This document shows, piece after piece, positions 6,981-12,441 of a stretch of DNA of 12,441 nucleotides. The DNA is from CAVTAE01 sp051649365. GTDB lineage: Bacteria > Deinococcota > Deinococci > Deinococcales > Trueperaceae. Each line of letters begins with the position of its first letter. Positions within the stretch are counted from its first letter, which is position 1. Both the position numbers and the translations under genes were made by a program. The stretch covers positions 1-12,441 of the forward strand of contig JBOFGY010000056.1 in NCBI GenBank assembly GCA_051649365.1, read 5' to 3'. Below the pieces are notes generated by a model. That model did not search any database. It was not told the origin of the DNA and saw only the letters and a program-made list of their open reading frames with translations.

Positions 6981-6986
6981 TAAGAC

Positions 6987-7496
6987 ATCGCAAAGGACTT
7001 AAAAGTCAACGAGCAAATCAGGATTCGCCAAGTGCGCCTGATTGGGTCGGACGGAACACAGTTTGGCATCGTGGACACCCGCGACGCTGTAGGTAGAGCT
7101 AGAGACGAAGGGTTAGACCTCGTTCTAGTTGGTGAAACCGCCCAACCGCCCGTTGCACGGATTATGGACTACGGCAAGTACCGCTACGAGCTTCAACAAC
7201 AAGAAAAAGAAGCCAGAAAGCGTACTCGCAACCAGGAACTTAAGTCTATTAAATTCCGCGTCAAGATTGAAGAACATGACTACCAGACGAAGACAAGGCA
7301 CATTAAGAGGTTTCTCGAGGAAGGCCACAAAGTCAAAGTCACGATTATGTTTCGTGGCCGCGAGCGCAGCCACCCCGAGCTAGGTCAGGAAATCCTAGAC
7401 CGTGTAGCCAAAGACGTGACTGAAATCGCCGCCGTAGACATGCCCCCAACCTTAGCCGGAATGGATATGAACATGGTTTTGCGTCCAGCGTCATAG
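6987..7496 (+). CDS. infC: Translation initiation factor IF-3, with an ATC start codon
   Basis: IF-3 binds the 30S subunit, checks the start codon-initiator tRNA pair and keeps subunits apart. I place the start at ATC 6987: AGGAGG at 6975-6980 is six bases upstream, and the frame then reads AKDLKVNEQIRIRQVRLIG, the conserved N-terminus. Starting at GTG 7032 would remove this part and has no ribosome-binding site. Rare AUU/AUC starts are a known hallmark of infC and let IF-3 repress its own translation. The product is 169 residues, the normal two-domain length. Visible signatures are PPVARIMDYGKYRYE (end of the N-domain), the basic linker, and SIKFRVKIEEHDYQTK and FLEEGHKVKVTIMFRGRE in the C-domain. 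It is followed by rpmI and rplT in the classical order. Confidence 0.96.
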   Translation: MAKDLKVNEQIRIRQVRLIGSDGTQFGIVDTRDAVGRARDEGLDLVLVGETAQPPVARIMDYGKYRYELQQQEKEARKRTRNQELKSIKFRVKIEEHDYQTKTRHIKRFLEEGHKVKVTIMFRGRERSHPELGQEILDRVAKDVTEIAAVDMPPTLAGMDMNMVLRPAS

Positions 7497-7734
7497 TAAG
7501 TTGCGATGTACTCCAAAGTTGGGGTATGCAGTGAATAAGAGAAATGAAGCCGTCAGCAGGAGTCTTCAACAGGGGGTATCATCCCGTTAGCGTAGCCGCG
7601 CCGATGACCAGATACTACCTGCTGTTAAAGACTCTTCTCAGCCGTCAGCCGTCAGCTAAAACCATTGTTTTGGTTTTAGCTGATAGCTGATAGCTGATAG
7701 CTCTAAAAGCTCTGTTCGCAAGAAAGGTAACACC
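7497..7734 (+). promoter_or_regulatory. Structured leader between infC and rpmI
   Basis: The 238 bases between infC and rpmI hold no gene but strong predicted RNA structure. A long hairpin pairs 7560-7572 with 7622-7634 (12 of 13 pairs) and continues inward with 7576-7580 pairing 7611-7615. A second hairpin with heptad-repeat arms follows at about 7640-7703. In E. coli and Firmicutes, L20 represses the rpmI-rplT mRNA by binding a leader structure that mimics its 23S rRNA site. This leader is in the right place for such control, but I cannot match it to a known L20 leader by eye. Confidence 0.5.
7640..7703. repeat. Inverted heptad repeat forming a long hairpin upstream of rpmI
   Basis: The core 7652-7664 (TCAGCTAAAACCA) pairs perfectly over 13 bp with 7671-7683 around a six-base loop. 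Outward, both arms are tandem seven-base units: TCAGCCG on the left and, reading the right arm on the opposite strand, TCAGCTA. Differences between the arms are C/T and G/A changes at fixed positions of the unit. A further GCCGTCAGC copy lies at about 7549-7557. The pattern resembles short tandemly repeated intergenic heptamers known from several bacterial genomes. Confidence 0.7.
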
Positions 7735-7932
7735 ATGCCAAAGTTAAAGACCCATAAGGGCACCAAAGCTCGTGTGAAAATCACTGGGCGAGGTAAAGTG
7801 AAGGCGATGCGTACAGGTAAACGCCACGATAATGCCAAGAAAAGTGGCAAAGCCATTCGCCAGGGCCGCACTGACCTAGTGCTTTCAAAAACTGAAGTAG
7901 ACCGCATCCACAAACTGATGCCCTACGGATAA
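7735..7932 (+). CDS. rpmI: 50S ribosomal protein L35
   Basis: The 65-residue, highly basic product starts MPKLKTHKGTKARVKITGRGKV and ends HKLMPYG, both typical of bacterial L35, which sits on the large ribosomal subunit near L15 and the 23S rRNA. The ATG is preceded by AAGAAAGG at a good distance. It lies between infC and rplT, 35 bases before rplT, and is probably co-regulated with rplT through the structured leader upstream. Nothing is unusual about the protein. It contains no CTCGAG, in contrast with most of the window. Confidence 0.96.
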   Translation: MPKLKTHKGTKARVKITGRGKVKAMRTGKRHDNAKKSGKAIRQGRTDLVLSKTEVDRIHKLMPYG

Positions 7933-7967
7933 CTGTGTTAAGTAAAAGCATTAGGAGAGTATGAATT

Positions 7968-8318
7968 ATGCCAAGAGTAAAAACCGGCACAGTACGTCGT
8001 GCCAGACACAAGAAAACCCTAAAACGCGCTAAAGGCTACTGGGGCTTACGCTCGGTTAGCCCGCGTGTTGCAAACCAGACCCTTCTTAATGGTGGTGAGT
8101 ACACCCGTGCCAACCGTCGTGACCGCAAGAATGATTTTCGTAGTCTCTGGATTACACGTATCAACGCTGCGGTTCGCCAGGAAGGGCTTAGCTACTCTGT
8201 GTTTATGAGCAGTCTTCGTAAGCAAGGTGTAGATATTAACCGTAAAGTTCTTGCAGACCTTGCTGTGAATCAGCCAGAGGCGTTTAAGCAGTTGGTTGAA
8301 ACTGCCAAAGCTGCTTAG
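7968..8318 (+). CDS. rplT: 50S ribosomal protein L20
   Basis: The 116-residue product begins MPRVKTGTVRRARHKKTLKRAKGYWG and continues with NDFRSLWITRINAAVR and GLSYSVFMSSLRKQG, all conserved in bacterial L20. L20 binds 23S rRNA early in large-subunit assembly and in several bacteria also represses its own mRNA. The length is normal and the ribosome-binding site AGGAGAG lies upstream of the ATG. It is the last gene of the translation operon and is followed at once by a strong Rho-independent terminator. Confidence 0.97.
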   Translation: MPRVKTGTVRRARHKKTLKRAKGYWGLRSVSPRVANQTLLNGGEYTRANRRDRKNDFRSLWITRINAAVRQEGLSYSVFMSSLRKQGVDINRKVLADLAVNQPEAFKQLVETAKAA

Positions 8319-8343
8319 AAAATTTTTTAAGTAGAAAGATAAG

Positions 8344-8371
8344 ACCGCCTTCGGGCGGTTTTTGTTTTTGT
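8344..8371 (+). terminator. Rho-independent terminator of the infC-rpmI-rplT operon
   Basis: The stem ACCGCC with GGCGGT closes on a TTCG tetraloop (8344-8359) and is followed by a T-rich run to about 8370. It starts 26 bases after the rplT stop codon and ends the operon before the toxin-antitoxin genes. Confidence 0.9.
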
Positions 8372-8380
8372 GGCTGATTA

Positions 8381-8389
8381 TGCTATACT
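8381..8389 (+). promoter_or_regulatory. Extended -10 promoter for the toxin-antitoxin pair
   Basis: TGCTATACT combines a near-consensus -10 box (TATACT, 8384-8389) with the upstream TG of extended -10 promoters. A weak -35-like TTGTTT overlaps the terminator T-run 16 bases upstream. It lies just after the operon terminator and about 40 bases before the toxin coding region, so it is well placed to drive the pair. Confidence 0.5.
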
Positions 8390-8426
8390 ACTTTGGCGTA
8401 CAATAAGTAAGATATTAGAATGAATC

Positions 8427-8729
8427 ATACTCGAGTTCATCGAAACAAAAATCTTTACTAAGCGTATAGCCAACTATTTGGATGATGAAGCTCTACGTCA
8501 ATTGCAAATCGAACTGACACTTGATTTAGAAAAGGGAAAGCTCATTAAGGGTGGTGGCGGTCTTCGCAAAATCCGCGTAGCAGATAGTCACAGAGGTAAA
8601 GGTAAACGTGGTGGTTTGAGAGTCATTTATTATCTTCAGCAACGTGACGACGTATTGTATTTAGTTTTTGTCTATAGCAAAGATGTCTCAGAAGATTTAA
8701 CACCAAAAGAGATGAAGATTTTGCAATGA
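8427..8729 (+). CDS. RelE/HigB-like type II toxin, start codon unclear
   Basis: The coding sequence encodes an mRNA-interferase-type toxin of the RelE/ParE superfamily. GGGGLRKIRVADSHRGKGKRGGLRVIYYL is the characteristic core (read in two parts, about residues 42-70 from the upstream start), followed by YLVFVYSKDVSEDLTPKEMKIL. Homologues begin with a strand like FIETxIFTK, which is present here as EFIETKIFTKRIANYL, but the only codons before it and after the upstream stop are ATC (8424), ATA (8427) and CTC. The first standard start is TTG at 8478, which would remove that strand. An out-of-frame ATG at 8420 reads MNH and would join correctly if one base were removed. The gene may therefore be damaged or use ATA/ATC. 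A CTCGAG sits exactly at this point (8430). The antitoxin follows after 22 bases. Confidence 0.75.
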   Translation: MLEFIETKIFTKRIANYLDDEALRQLQIELTLDLEKGKLIKGGGGLRKIRVADSHRGKGKRGGLRVIYYLQQRDDVLYLVFVYSKDVSEDLTPKEMKILQ

Positions 8730-8751
8730 CTCATTGAGAAGGAGTAACATC

Positions 8752-9114
8752 ATGAGAAAAGAAGATTTTGATGAATTAATTGAAAGTGTTAAAGAAATGG
8801 TCGTCATCCAACGTGGTGAATTAGAACCTGCCAGAGTCACTCGCTACGAAATGCCTGACACTGCAAAGGTGCGCGCGAATCTAAAAATGTCTCAAAATGA
8901 TTTTGCTATTTTGCTTGGAATTAGTAAAAGGACGCTCGAGGGCTGGGAACAAGGGCGGCGTTATCCAAGCGGTGCGGCTAGAGTTCTTTTGCTCATTGCC
9001 GAACGTCACCCCGATATTATTGCAAATACGCTAGGTATAATGATGCCAAAAATCACTGTTCCTAAAAAGAAAAAAGGGGTAAAGACTAAGGTTCGCCGAG
9101 AGGCTCAAGTGTAA
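8752..9114 (+). CDS. XRE-family antitoxin (NadS/HigA-like)
   Basis: The 120-residue protein is the partner of the toxin upstream. The N-terminal part (DFDELIESVKEMVVIQRGE) resembles the NadS group. A helix-turn-helix of the XRE type lies in VRANLKMSQNDFAILLGIS and KRTLEGWEQGRRYPSGAARVLL (about residues 42-82), with the tryptophan-containing recognition region typical of HigA-like antitoxins. The C-terminus is a basic tail (PKKKKGVKTKVRREAQV) that may contact DNA. It is expected to neutralise the toxin and repress the shared promoter. I chose ATG 8752 because AAGGAG lies eight bases upstream; a TTG at 8734 is in frame but overlaps that site. Its stop codon touches the ATG of the U32 gene directly. 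Confidence 0.88.
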   Translation: MRKEDFDELIESVKEMVVIQRGELEPARVTRYEMPDTAKVRANLKMSQNDFAILLGISKRTLEGWEQGRRYPSGAARVLLLIAERHPDIIANTLGIMMPKITVPKKKKGVKTKVRREAQV

Positions 9115-11676
9115 ATGAAGCACAAACCCGAACTCATGAGCCCTGCAGGTTACTGGACTGAACTCAACGCTGCCATTGAAGGGGGTGCGGACGCGGTATT
9201 TTTTGGTCTTCATCATTTCACGGCTAGAGCTAAAGTTGGCTTTGATATTTCTGAACTTCCAGATGTAATGAAAACATTGCACTCGAGAGCGGTCAAAGGT
9301 TTTGTGACGTTTAACACGCTTGTCTTTGATCACGAACTCCTCGAGGCAGAGCGTGCAATTGTGAAGATTGCTGAAGCAGGTGCAGATGCCATAATTGTGC
9401 AAGATATCGCCATTGCTAAACTTGCTAAAAAGATTGCACCAGATTTAGACGTTCATGGCAGCACGCAAATGTCTATTACGAGCGCGCAAGGTGCAGAGCT
9501 TGCCAAGTCGCTTGGTTGCTCGAGAGTCGTCCTTGGTCGTGAGTTAAGTCTTCTCGATATTGAGCGCATCGCCAAAGCAACAGACGTTGAGCTCGAGACT
9601 TTTGTTCACGGTGCGTTGTGTGTTTCGTATTCAGGTCAGTGTTTTAGTTCGGAAGCCTGGGGTGGGCGCAGTGCGAACAGGGGCAAGTGCGCGCAGGCGT
9701 GCCGTTTGCCTTACGACTTTATTGTTGATAACGAACAACGCGATTTAGGTGAATATCGTTATTTGCTTTCGCCGGGGGATTTATTTGCACTGCACCAAAT
9801 TCCAGAACTCGTGCGTATTGGTGTCGCGTGTTTCAAGATTGAGGGGCGCTACAAAGATGCCGAGTACGTGGCTGCGGTTACGCAATCGTACCGCAAAGCG
9901 ATTGATGAAGCCTGTGCGGGTTTGAAACTTAGTATTGATAAAGCGGAAGAAATGAGGCTCGAGCAAGTTTATTCACGAGGTCTCGGCGACTATTTTATTT
10001 CTGGAACCAATCATCAAAACGTCGTGGAGGGTCGTGCGCCGCGTCATCGTGGCGTGCGCATAGGTGAAGTTCTCAAGGTGCTACACAATGCTGTCCACGT
10101 GCGTGTTAGGCATGAAGTAAAACGTGGTGATGGACTTGTCTTCGATGCTGCGGCGTGGCGTAGCCCCCATGAACAAGAAGAAGGCGGCAGTGTTTATGAA
10201 GTCAAGCTGTTACAAGATAATGTCGTGCTGCTCGAGTTTGGCAATGGTGAATTAGATTTCTCGAGAATCCGTGTTGGCGACTTGGTGTGGCGCACGCATG
10301 ACCCGCAGTTGCAAAAAGCTTATAAACCTCTTACAGAAGCAAAAGAACCCGTTTACACGAGACCCTTACGTTTTGAAGTGATTGCAAAACGCGGCGAACA
10401 CCTTGTCATTACTGCTACCAGTGAAGAGGGTTTAAGCGTAACCGCCTCGAGTGAGGTGAGGCTAGAGCCCGCCAGTAAACGCGCCCTTGCTGAATCTTTA
10501 TTACGCGAACACTTGGGAAAACTTGGTGGTACGGCGTTTCATTTAGAAAGTGTAACGTTGGACTCGAGCGCGCCGTTATTTATTCCTATCAGCGAAATTA
10601 ATAGCTTACGCCGTAAGTGTGTGGAACAATTGCTGGCATTAAGAACGCAGCAAGCAGCCAGACAAACTTACTCAGTCGTTGTGAATGAATTGAACACGCT
10701 CGCGTATGCCCAGCAGAGCAGGGGGGCTCGAGTCCTTGCGAACGCCACTGGTGCTGAGCAAAGTGCAAGTGCTTTGACAGTAAGTCCTTTGCCCCTAAAA
10801 GTCAATTCTCGTTTACACATTTTAGTAAGAACACCTGAACAACTCGAGGCTGCCATTGCTACAAAGCCCGAAAGTATTACGCTCGATTACCTCGAGCTTT
10901 ACGGACTCAAACCTTCAGTAGAAAAAGTCAAGGCTGCGAACATTCGTTGCCGTGTGGCAAGTCCACGCATTCTCAAACCCACCGAGCAAAATGTGCTGAA
11001 GTTTTTGTTGTCGTTAGAGTGTGAGATTGTCGTGCGCTCGAGTGGTTTGCTTTATGATTTACAGCAACTGCCAACTAGACCAAATCTCATGGGTGATTTT
11101 AGTTTGAATGCGGCCAATGTTTTAGCAACACAAATGTTTTTAGATATGGGCTTGTCTGCAATTACACCGACACACGATTTGAATGCACAGCAGATTGCAG
11201 ACTTGGCAGAACGGGTAGATGCAAGTAGGCTCGAGGTCACCCTTTATCAACATTTGCCAGTATTTCATATGGAGCACTGTGTGTTTTGTAGATTTCTTTC
11301 GACGGGTACGGATTACACCAATTGTGGTCATCCATGTGAGAAGCATCGTGTTGCTTTGCGAGATAAGGGGGGAAGATTCCATCCTATCATGGCGGATGTG
11401 GGTTGTCGAAACACAGTGTTTGGTGCTGAAGCGCAAACGGGTGCAAAGCATTTGGAACTGTGGCTAGAAGCAGGGCTGCGCGATTTTAGACTCGAGTTTG
11501 TTCACGAATCATCCGAGCAAGTGCATCGCGTTATTGTAGCATTTCAACGAACCCTGTCAGCTGAAAAGAATGTTGAGTGGTTAAATAAAGAGCTCGCTAA
11601 ACTTTCACAGAATGGAATCACAGAAGGAAGTTTGTTTGTGCCGGAAGATTTTAGTCATCTGCCGCAGCTCATGTAA
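9115..11676 (+). CDS. U32 family protein, RlhA-like (23S rRNA cytidine hydroxylation)
   Basis: This 853-residue protein belongs to the U32 'peptidase' family, whose studied members RlhA and TrhP hydroxylate RNA using an iron-sulfur site and prephenate. The N-terminal barrel begins PELMSPAGYWTELNAAIEGGADAVFFG. The U32 signature is ETFVHGALCVSYSGQCFSS, and four conserved cysteines follow the family pattern (C169, C176, C192, C196). The family domain continues through DLFALHQIPELVRIGVACFKIEGR. The middle (about residues 300-530) fits the DUF3656-type insert of RlhA. The extra C-terminal part carries a second cysteine group (C722, C725, C737, C741, C764), so it is longer than E. coli RlhA (about 650 residues) and may bind another metal centre. 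Its ATG follows the antitoxin stop with no gap. It holds 15 CTCGAG sites, the densest run here. rRNA modification is inferred from the family. Confidence 0.85.
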   Translation: MKHKPELMSPAGYWTELNAAIEGGADAVFFGLHHFTARAKVGFDISELPDVMKTLHSRAVKGFVTFNTLVFDHELLEAERAIVKIAEAGADAIIVQDIAIAKLAKKIAPDLDVHGSTQMSITSAQGAELAKSLGCSRVVLGRELSLLDIERIAKATDVELETFVHGALCVSYSGQCFSSEAWGGRSANRGKCAQACRLPYDFIVDNEQRDLGEYRYLLSPGDLFALHQIPELVRIGVACFKIEGRYKDAEYVAAVTQSYRKAIDEACAGLKLSIDKAEEMRLEQVYSRGLGDYFISGTNHQNVVEGRAPRHRGVRIGEVLKVLHNAVHVRVRHEVKRGDGLVFDAAAWRSPHEQEEGGSVYEVKLLQDNVVLLEFGNGELDFSRIRVGDLVWRTHDPQLQKAYKPLTEAKEPVYTRPLRFEVIAKRGEHLVITATSEEGLSVTASSEVRLEPASKRALAESLLREHLGKLGGTAFHLESVTLDSSAPLFIPISEINSLRRKCVEQLLALRTQQAARQTYSVVVNELNTLAYAQQSRGARVLANATGAEQSASALTVSPLPLKVNSRLHILVRTPEQLEAAIATKPESITLDYLELYGLKPSVEKVKAANIRCRVASPRILKPTEQNVLKFLLSLECEIVVRSSGLLYDLQQLPTRPNLMGDFSLNAANVLATQMFLDMGLSAITPTHDLNAQQIADLAERVDASRLEVTLYQHLPVFHMEHCVFCRFLSTGTDYTNCGHPCEKHRVALRDKGGRFHPIMADVGCRNTVFGAEAQTGAKHLELWLEAGLRDFRLEFVHESSEQVHRVIVAFQRTLSAEKNVEWLNKELAKLSQNGITEGSLFVPEDFSHLPQLM

Positions 11677-11718
11677 AGGAACGACCTCGAGCCTTACAGC
11701 ACCCTAAAGGAGTCTGTC

Positions 11719-12133
11719 ATGCATGATGATTTACCCGTTGGAAAAATTCTGGAACGCCGCGAAGTCTTAAAACTGTTTGGTCTTAGTAGTGGTGCAGTTT
11801 TGCTAGGTGGGTTATCAAGTTGTACAGCAGCACAAGATGCGGCGAGCACAGGTCGTTTGCCTAATTGCATCGTGCGTCCTGAGCTTACAGAAGGTTCTTA
11901 CTTTGTTGAAGAGCGGCTCGAGCGTTCGGATGATATTCGCTCTAACTCGAGTACGGGTGTTCTTGTTGCTGGTATGCCACTTACGCTCAACTTTCTAGTC
12001 TCTGAAGTCGGTGAAACGTGTGCGCCTTTGGGAGGGGTCATTGTAGATATTTGGCACTGTGATCCACAAGGGCGTTACTCAGACGTGAATGACCGCCTTG
12101 CTAACACCGTAGGGCAAACGTTCTTACGTCGTA
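11719..12133 (+). pseudogene. Intradiol ring-cleavage dioxygenase-like lipoprotein, truncated by an IS fragment
   Basis: The ATG at 11719, with AAAGGAG upstream, starts a signal sequence that has a twin-arginine-like motif (ERREVLKLFG, Arg13-Arg14) and then a lipobox ending LSSC (Cys35), so the product would be exported and lipid-anchored. The mature part resembles protocatechuate/catechol 1,2-type intradiol dioxygenases: GMPLTLNFLVSEV, then GGVIVDIWHCDPQGRYSDV, where the Tyr corresponds to the first iron ligand. Native sequence ends near TFLRR around residue 137. The frame then enters IS-derived DNA and stops at 12150. The remaining Tyr and the two His iron ligands are missing, so the enzyme cannot work. 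Intradiol dioxygenases make the precursors of maleylacetate or oxoadipate, so a former link to the disrupted maleylacetate-reductase-like gene is possible but speculative. Confidence 0.83.
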
Positions 12134-12441
12134 GCGACACTGTTTTTTAGGTCGTTCGATCGGGGTTTCAGCCACAGCTATACTCACAATATCCCACGGA
12201 CTCTCCTTGCTGGCTTTTCTGCCAGGCAAGTGGAAGTCCTGGCGTTGTCACCATCATGCTTCTGTCTTGGTGACGATACGTTGGGCGTTGGACTCGTGGA
12301 TGCCCCCAGTCTATGGCTAGTCTCAACCCACTCGGATATTCCCTTAGATAGTGCAAGGTCATCCGCCCTTTGTCTTCAGGTGATCATTTGCTCATCCGTC
12401 CTGCGCTCTTCTGGGTCTCATGCTTCTCAAGAACCTTGAGA
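12131..12441 (-). mobile_element. Decayed fragment of a second IS5-family element
   Basis: On the minus strand this DNA encodes a degraded relative of the transposase at 1609-2438: SPEDK, MTLHYLREYPSGLRLAID and, near 12150, PKKQ followed by CRY. Compared with the intact copy it has an in-frame TGA where KLSPEDK should be readable, and indels after LAID, so it is not functional. DNA identity to the intact copy is clear by eye but far from complete, so it is a related element and not a recent duplicate. Homology begins at about 12131, in the middle of the transposase, and runs to the window edge with no terminal repeat at the inner end. The junction is therefore a deletion or rearrangement, not a fresh insertion. 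It contains no CTCGAG. Confidence 0.8.

Larger units (their letters stand above)
6749..6986. other. Divergent intergenic region between CotH and infC
   Basis: This region separates the minus-strand accessory operon from the plus-strand translation operon and should hold promoters for both. No gene is visible. It contains an imperfect inverted repeat (6822-6884) and a plausible infC promoter. On the minus strand TAAAAT lies close to the CotH ATG, but no convincing -35 box could be placed. It contains no CTCGAG. Confidence 0.5.
198..11951. repeat. Highly iterated palindrome CTCGAG, 40 copies
   Basis: By eye the palindrome starts at 198, 549, 639, 792, 1295, 2528, 2559, 2688, 2802, 3150, 3600, 4512, 4698, 4962, 5158, 6188, 6263, 6449, 6479, 7314, 8430, 8935, 9282, 9340, 9519, 9592, 9958, 10231, 10260, 10446, 10563, 10727, 10843, 10891, 11037, 11230, 11491, 11686, 11917 and 11946. 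A random hexamer would be expected about three times. Flanking bases vary, so this is not a longer dispersed repeat. Copies lie in genes of both strands, in pseudogenes and in two intergenic places (8430 region and 11686), but not in the IS sequences or in rpmI-rplT. Confidence 0.9.

Noticed and set aside
7549..7703. A CRISPR array, suggested by short repeated units
   Set aside because: Units are only seven bases, contiguous, without spacers, and arranged as inverted arms of one hairpin.
9031..9402. Long antisense frame opposite the antitoxin and U32 start
   Set aside because: It overlaps two well-supported genes on the other strand, has no recognisable motif and no ribosome-binding site.
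198..11951. CTCGAG as the target of a restriction-modification system encoded here
   Set aside because: No restriction enzyme or DNA methyltransferase gene is recognisable in the window, and restriction sites are normally avoided, not enriched. The methyltransferase-like gene at 2478-3263 lacks visible DNA-methylase motifs.

Overview
The window looks like a chromosomal piece of a diderm bacterium with roughly balanced base composition. Initiation factor IF-3 reads most like Deinococcus-lineage IF-3 (N-terminal KVNEQIRIRQVRLIG, C-terminal MDMNM). An outer-membrane barrel with a C-terminal Phe supports a diderm cell. I assign Deinococcota or a near relative only tentatively, because this rests on recalled family features and not on a search.

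Layout. Positions 1-6748 are all on the minus strand. In transcription order they hold a CotH-like lipoprotein gene, an outer-membrane beta-barrel protein, an iron-containing alcohol dehydrogenase/maleylacetate reductase-like gene, a CoA-binding Rossmann protein, a class I SAM methyltransferase, a complete IS5-family element, a di-heme cytochrome c oxidoreductase (DUF1111-like), and the start of an unidentified gene with a strong ribosome-binding site. Positions 6987-12150 are on the plus strand: infC (ATC start), rpmI and rplT with a Rho-independent terminator, a RelE/HigB-like toxin with its XRE antitoxin, an 853-residue U32 family protein (RlhA-like, 23S rRNA hydroxylation), and a truncated intradiol dioxygenase lipoprotein that runs into a decayed IS5 remnant filling the right edge.

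Two things stand out. First, the palindrome CTCGAG occurs 40 times in 12.4 kb, where about 3 would be expected. It occurs on coding DNA of both strands, in all three reading frames, in pseudogenes and between genes, but not once in either IS sequence. It behaves like a highly iterated genomic palindrome, comparable in kind to cyanobacterial HIP1. Second, many accessory genes are broken. The di-heme oxidoreductase has three frameshifts, the methyltransferase has an early amber codon, the dehydrogenase has a small deletion, a stop and an extra base, the CotH gene has an amber codon replacing a conserved Trp, the dioxygenase is cut by an IS fragment, and the toxin has lost an obvious start codon. 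The core translation genes and the U32 gene are intact. The picture is of a stable housekeeping block next to an accessory region that is eroding and being colonised by IS5 elements.

Regulatory structure visible in the DNA includes a 40-bp near-perfect palindrome covering the translation start region of the di-heme gene, a 238-nt structured leader between infC and rpmI with a long hairpin and heptad-repeat inverted arms, a second repeat-rich inverted repeat upstream of infC, a GC-rich hairpin between CotH and the barrel gene, and a likely extended -10 promoter for the toxin-antitoxin pair.
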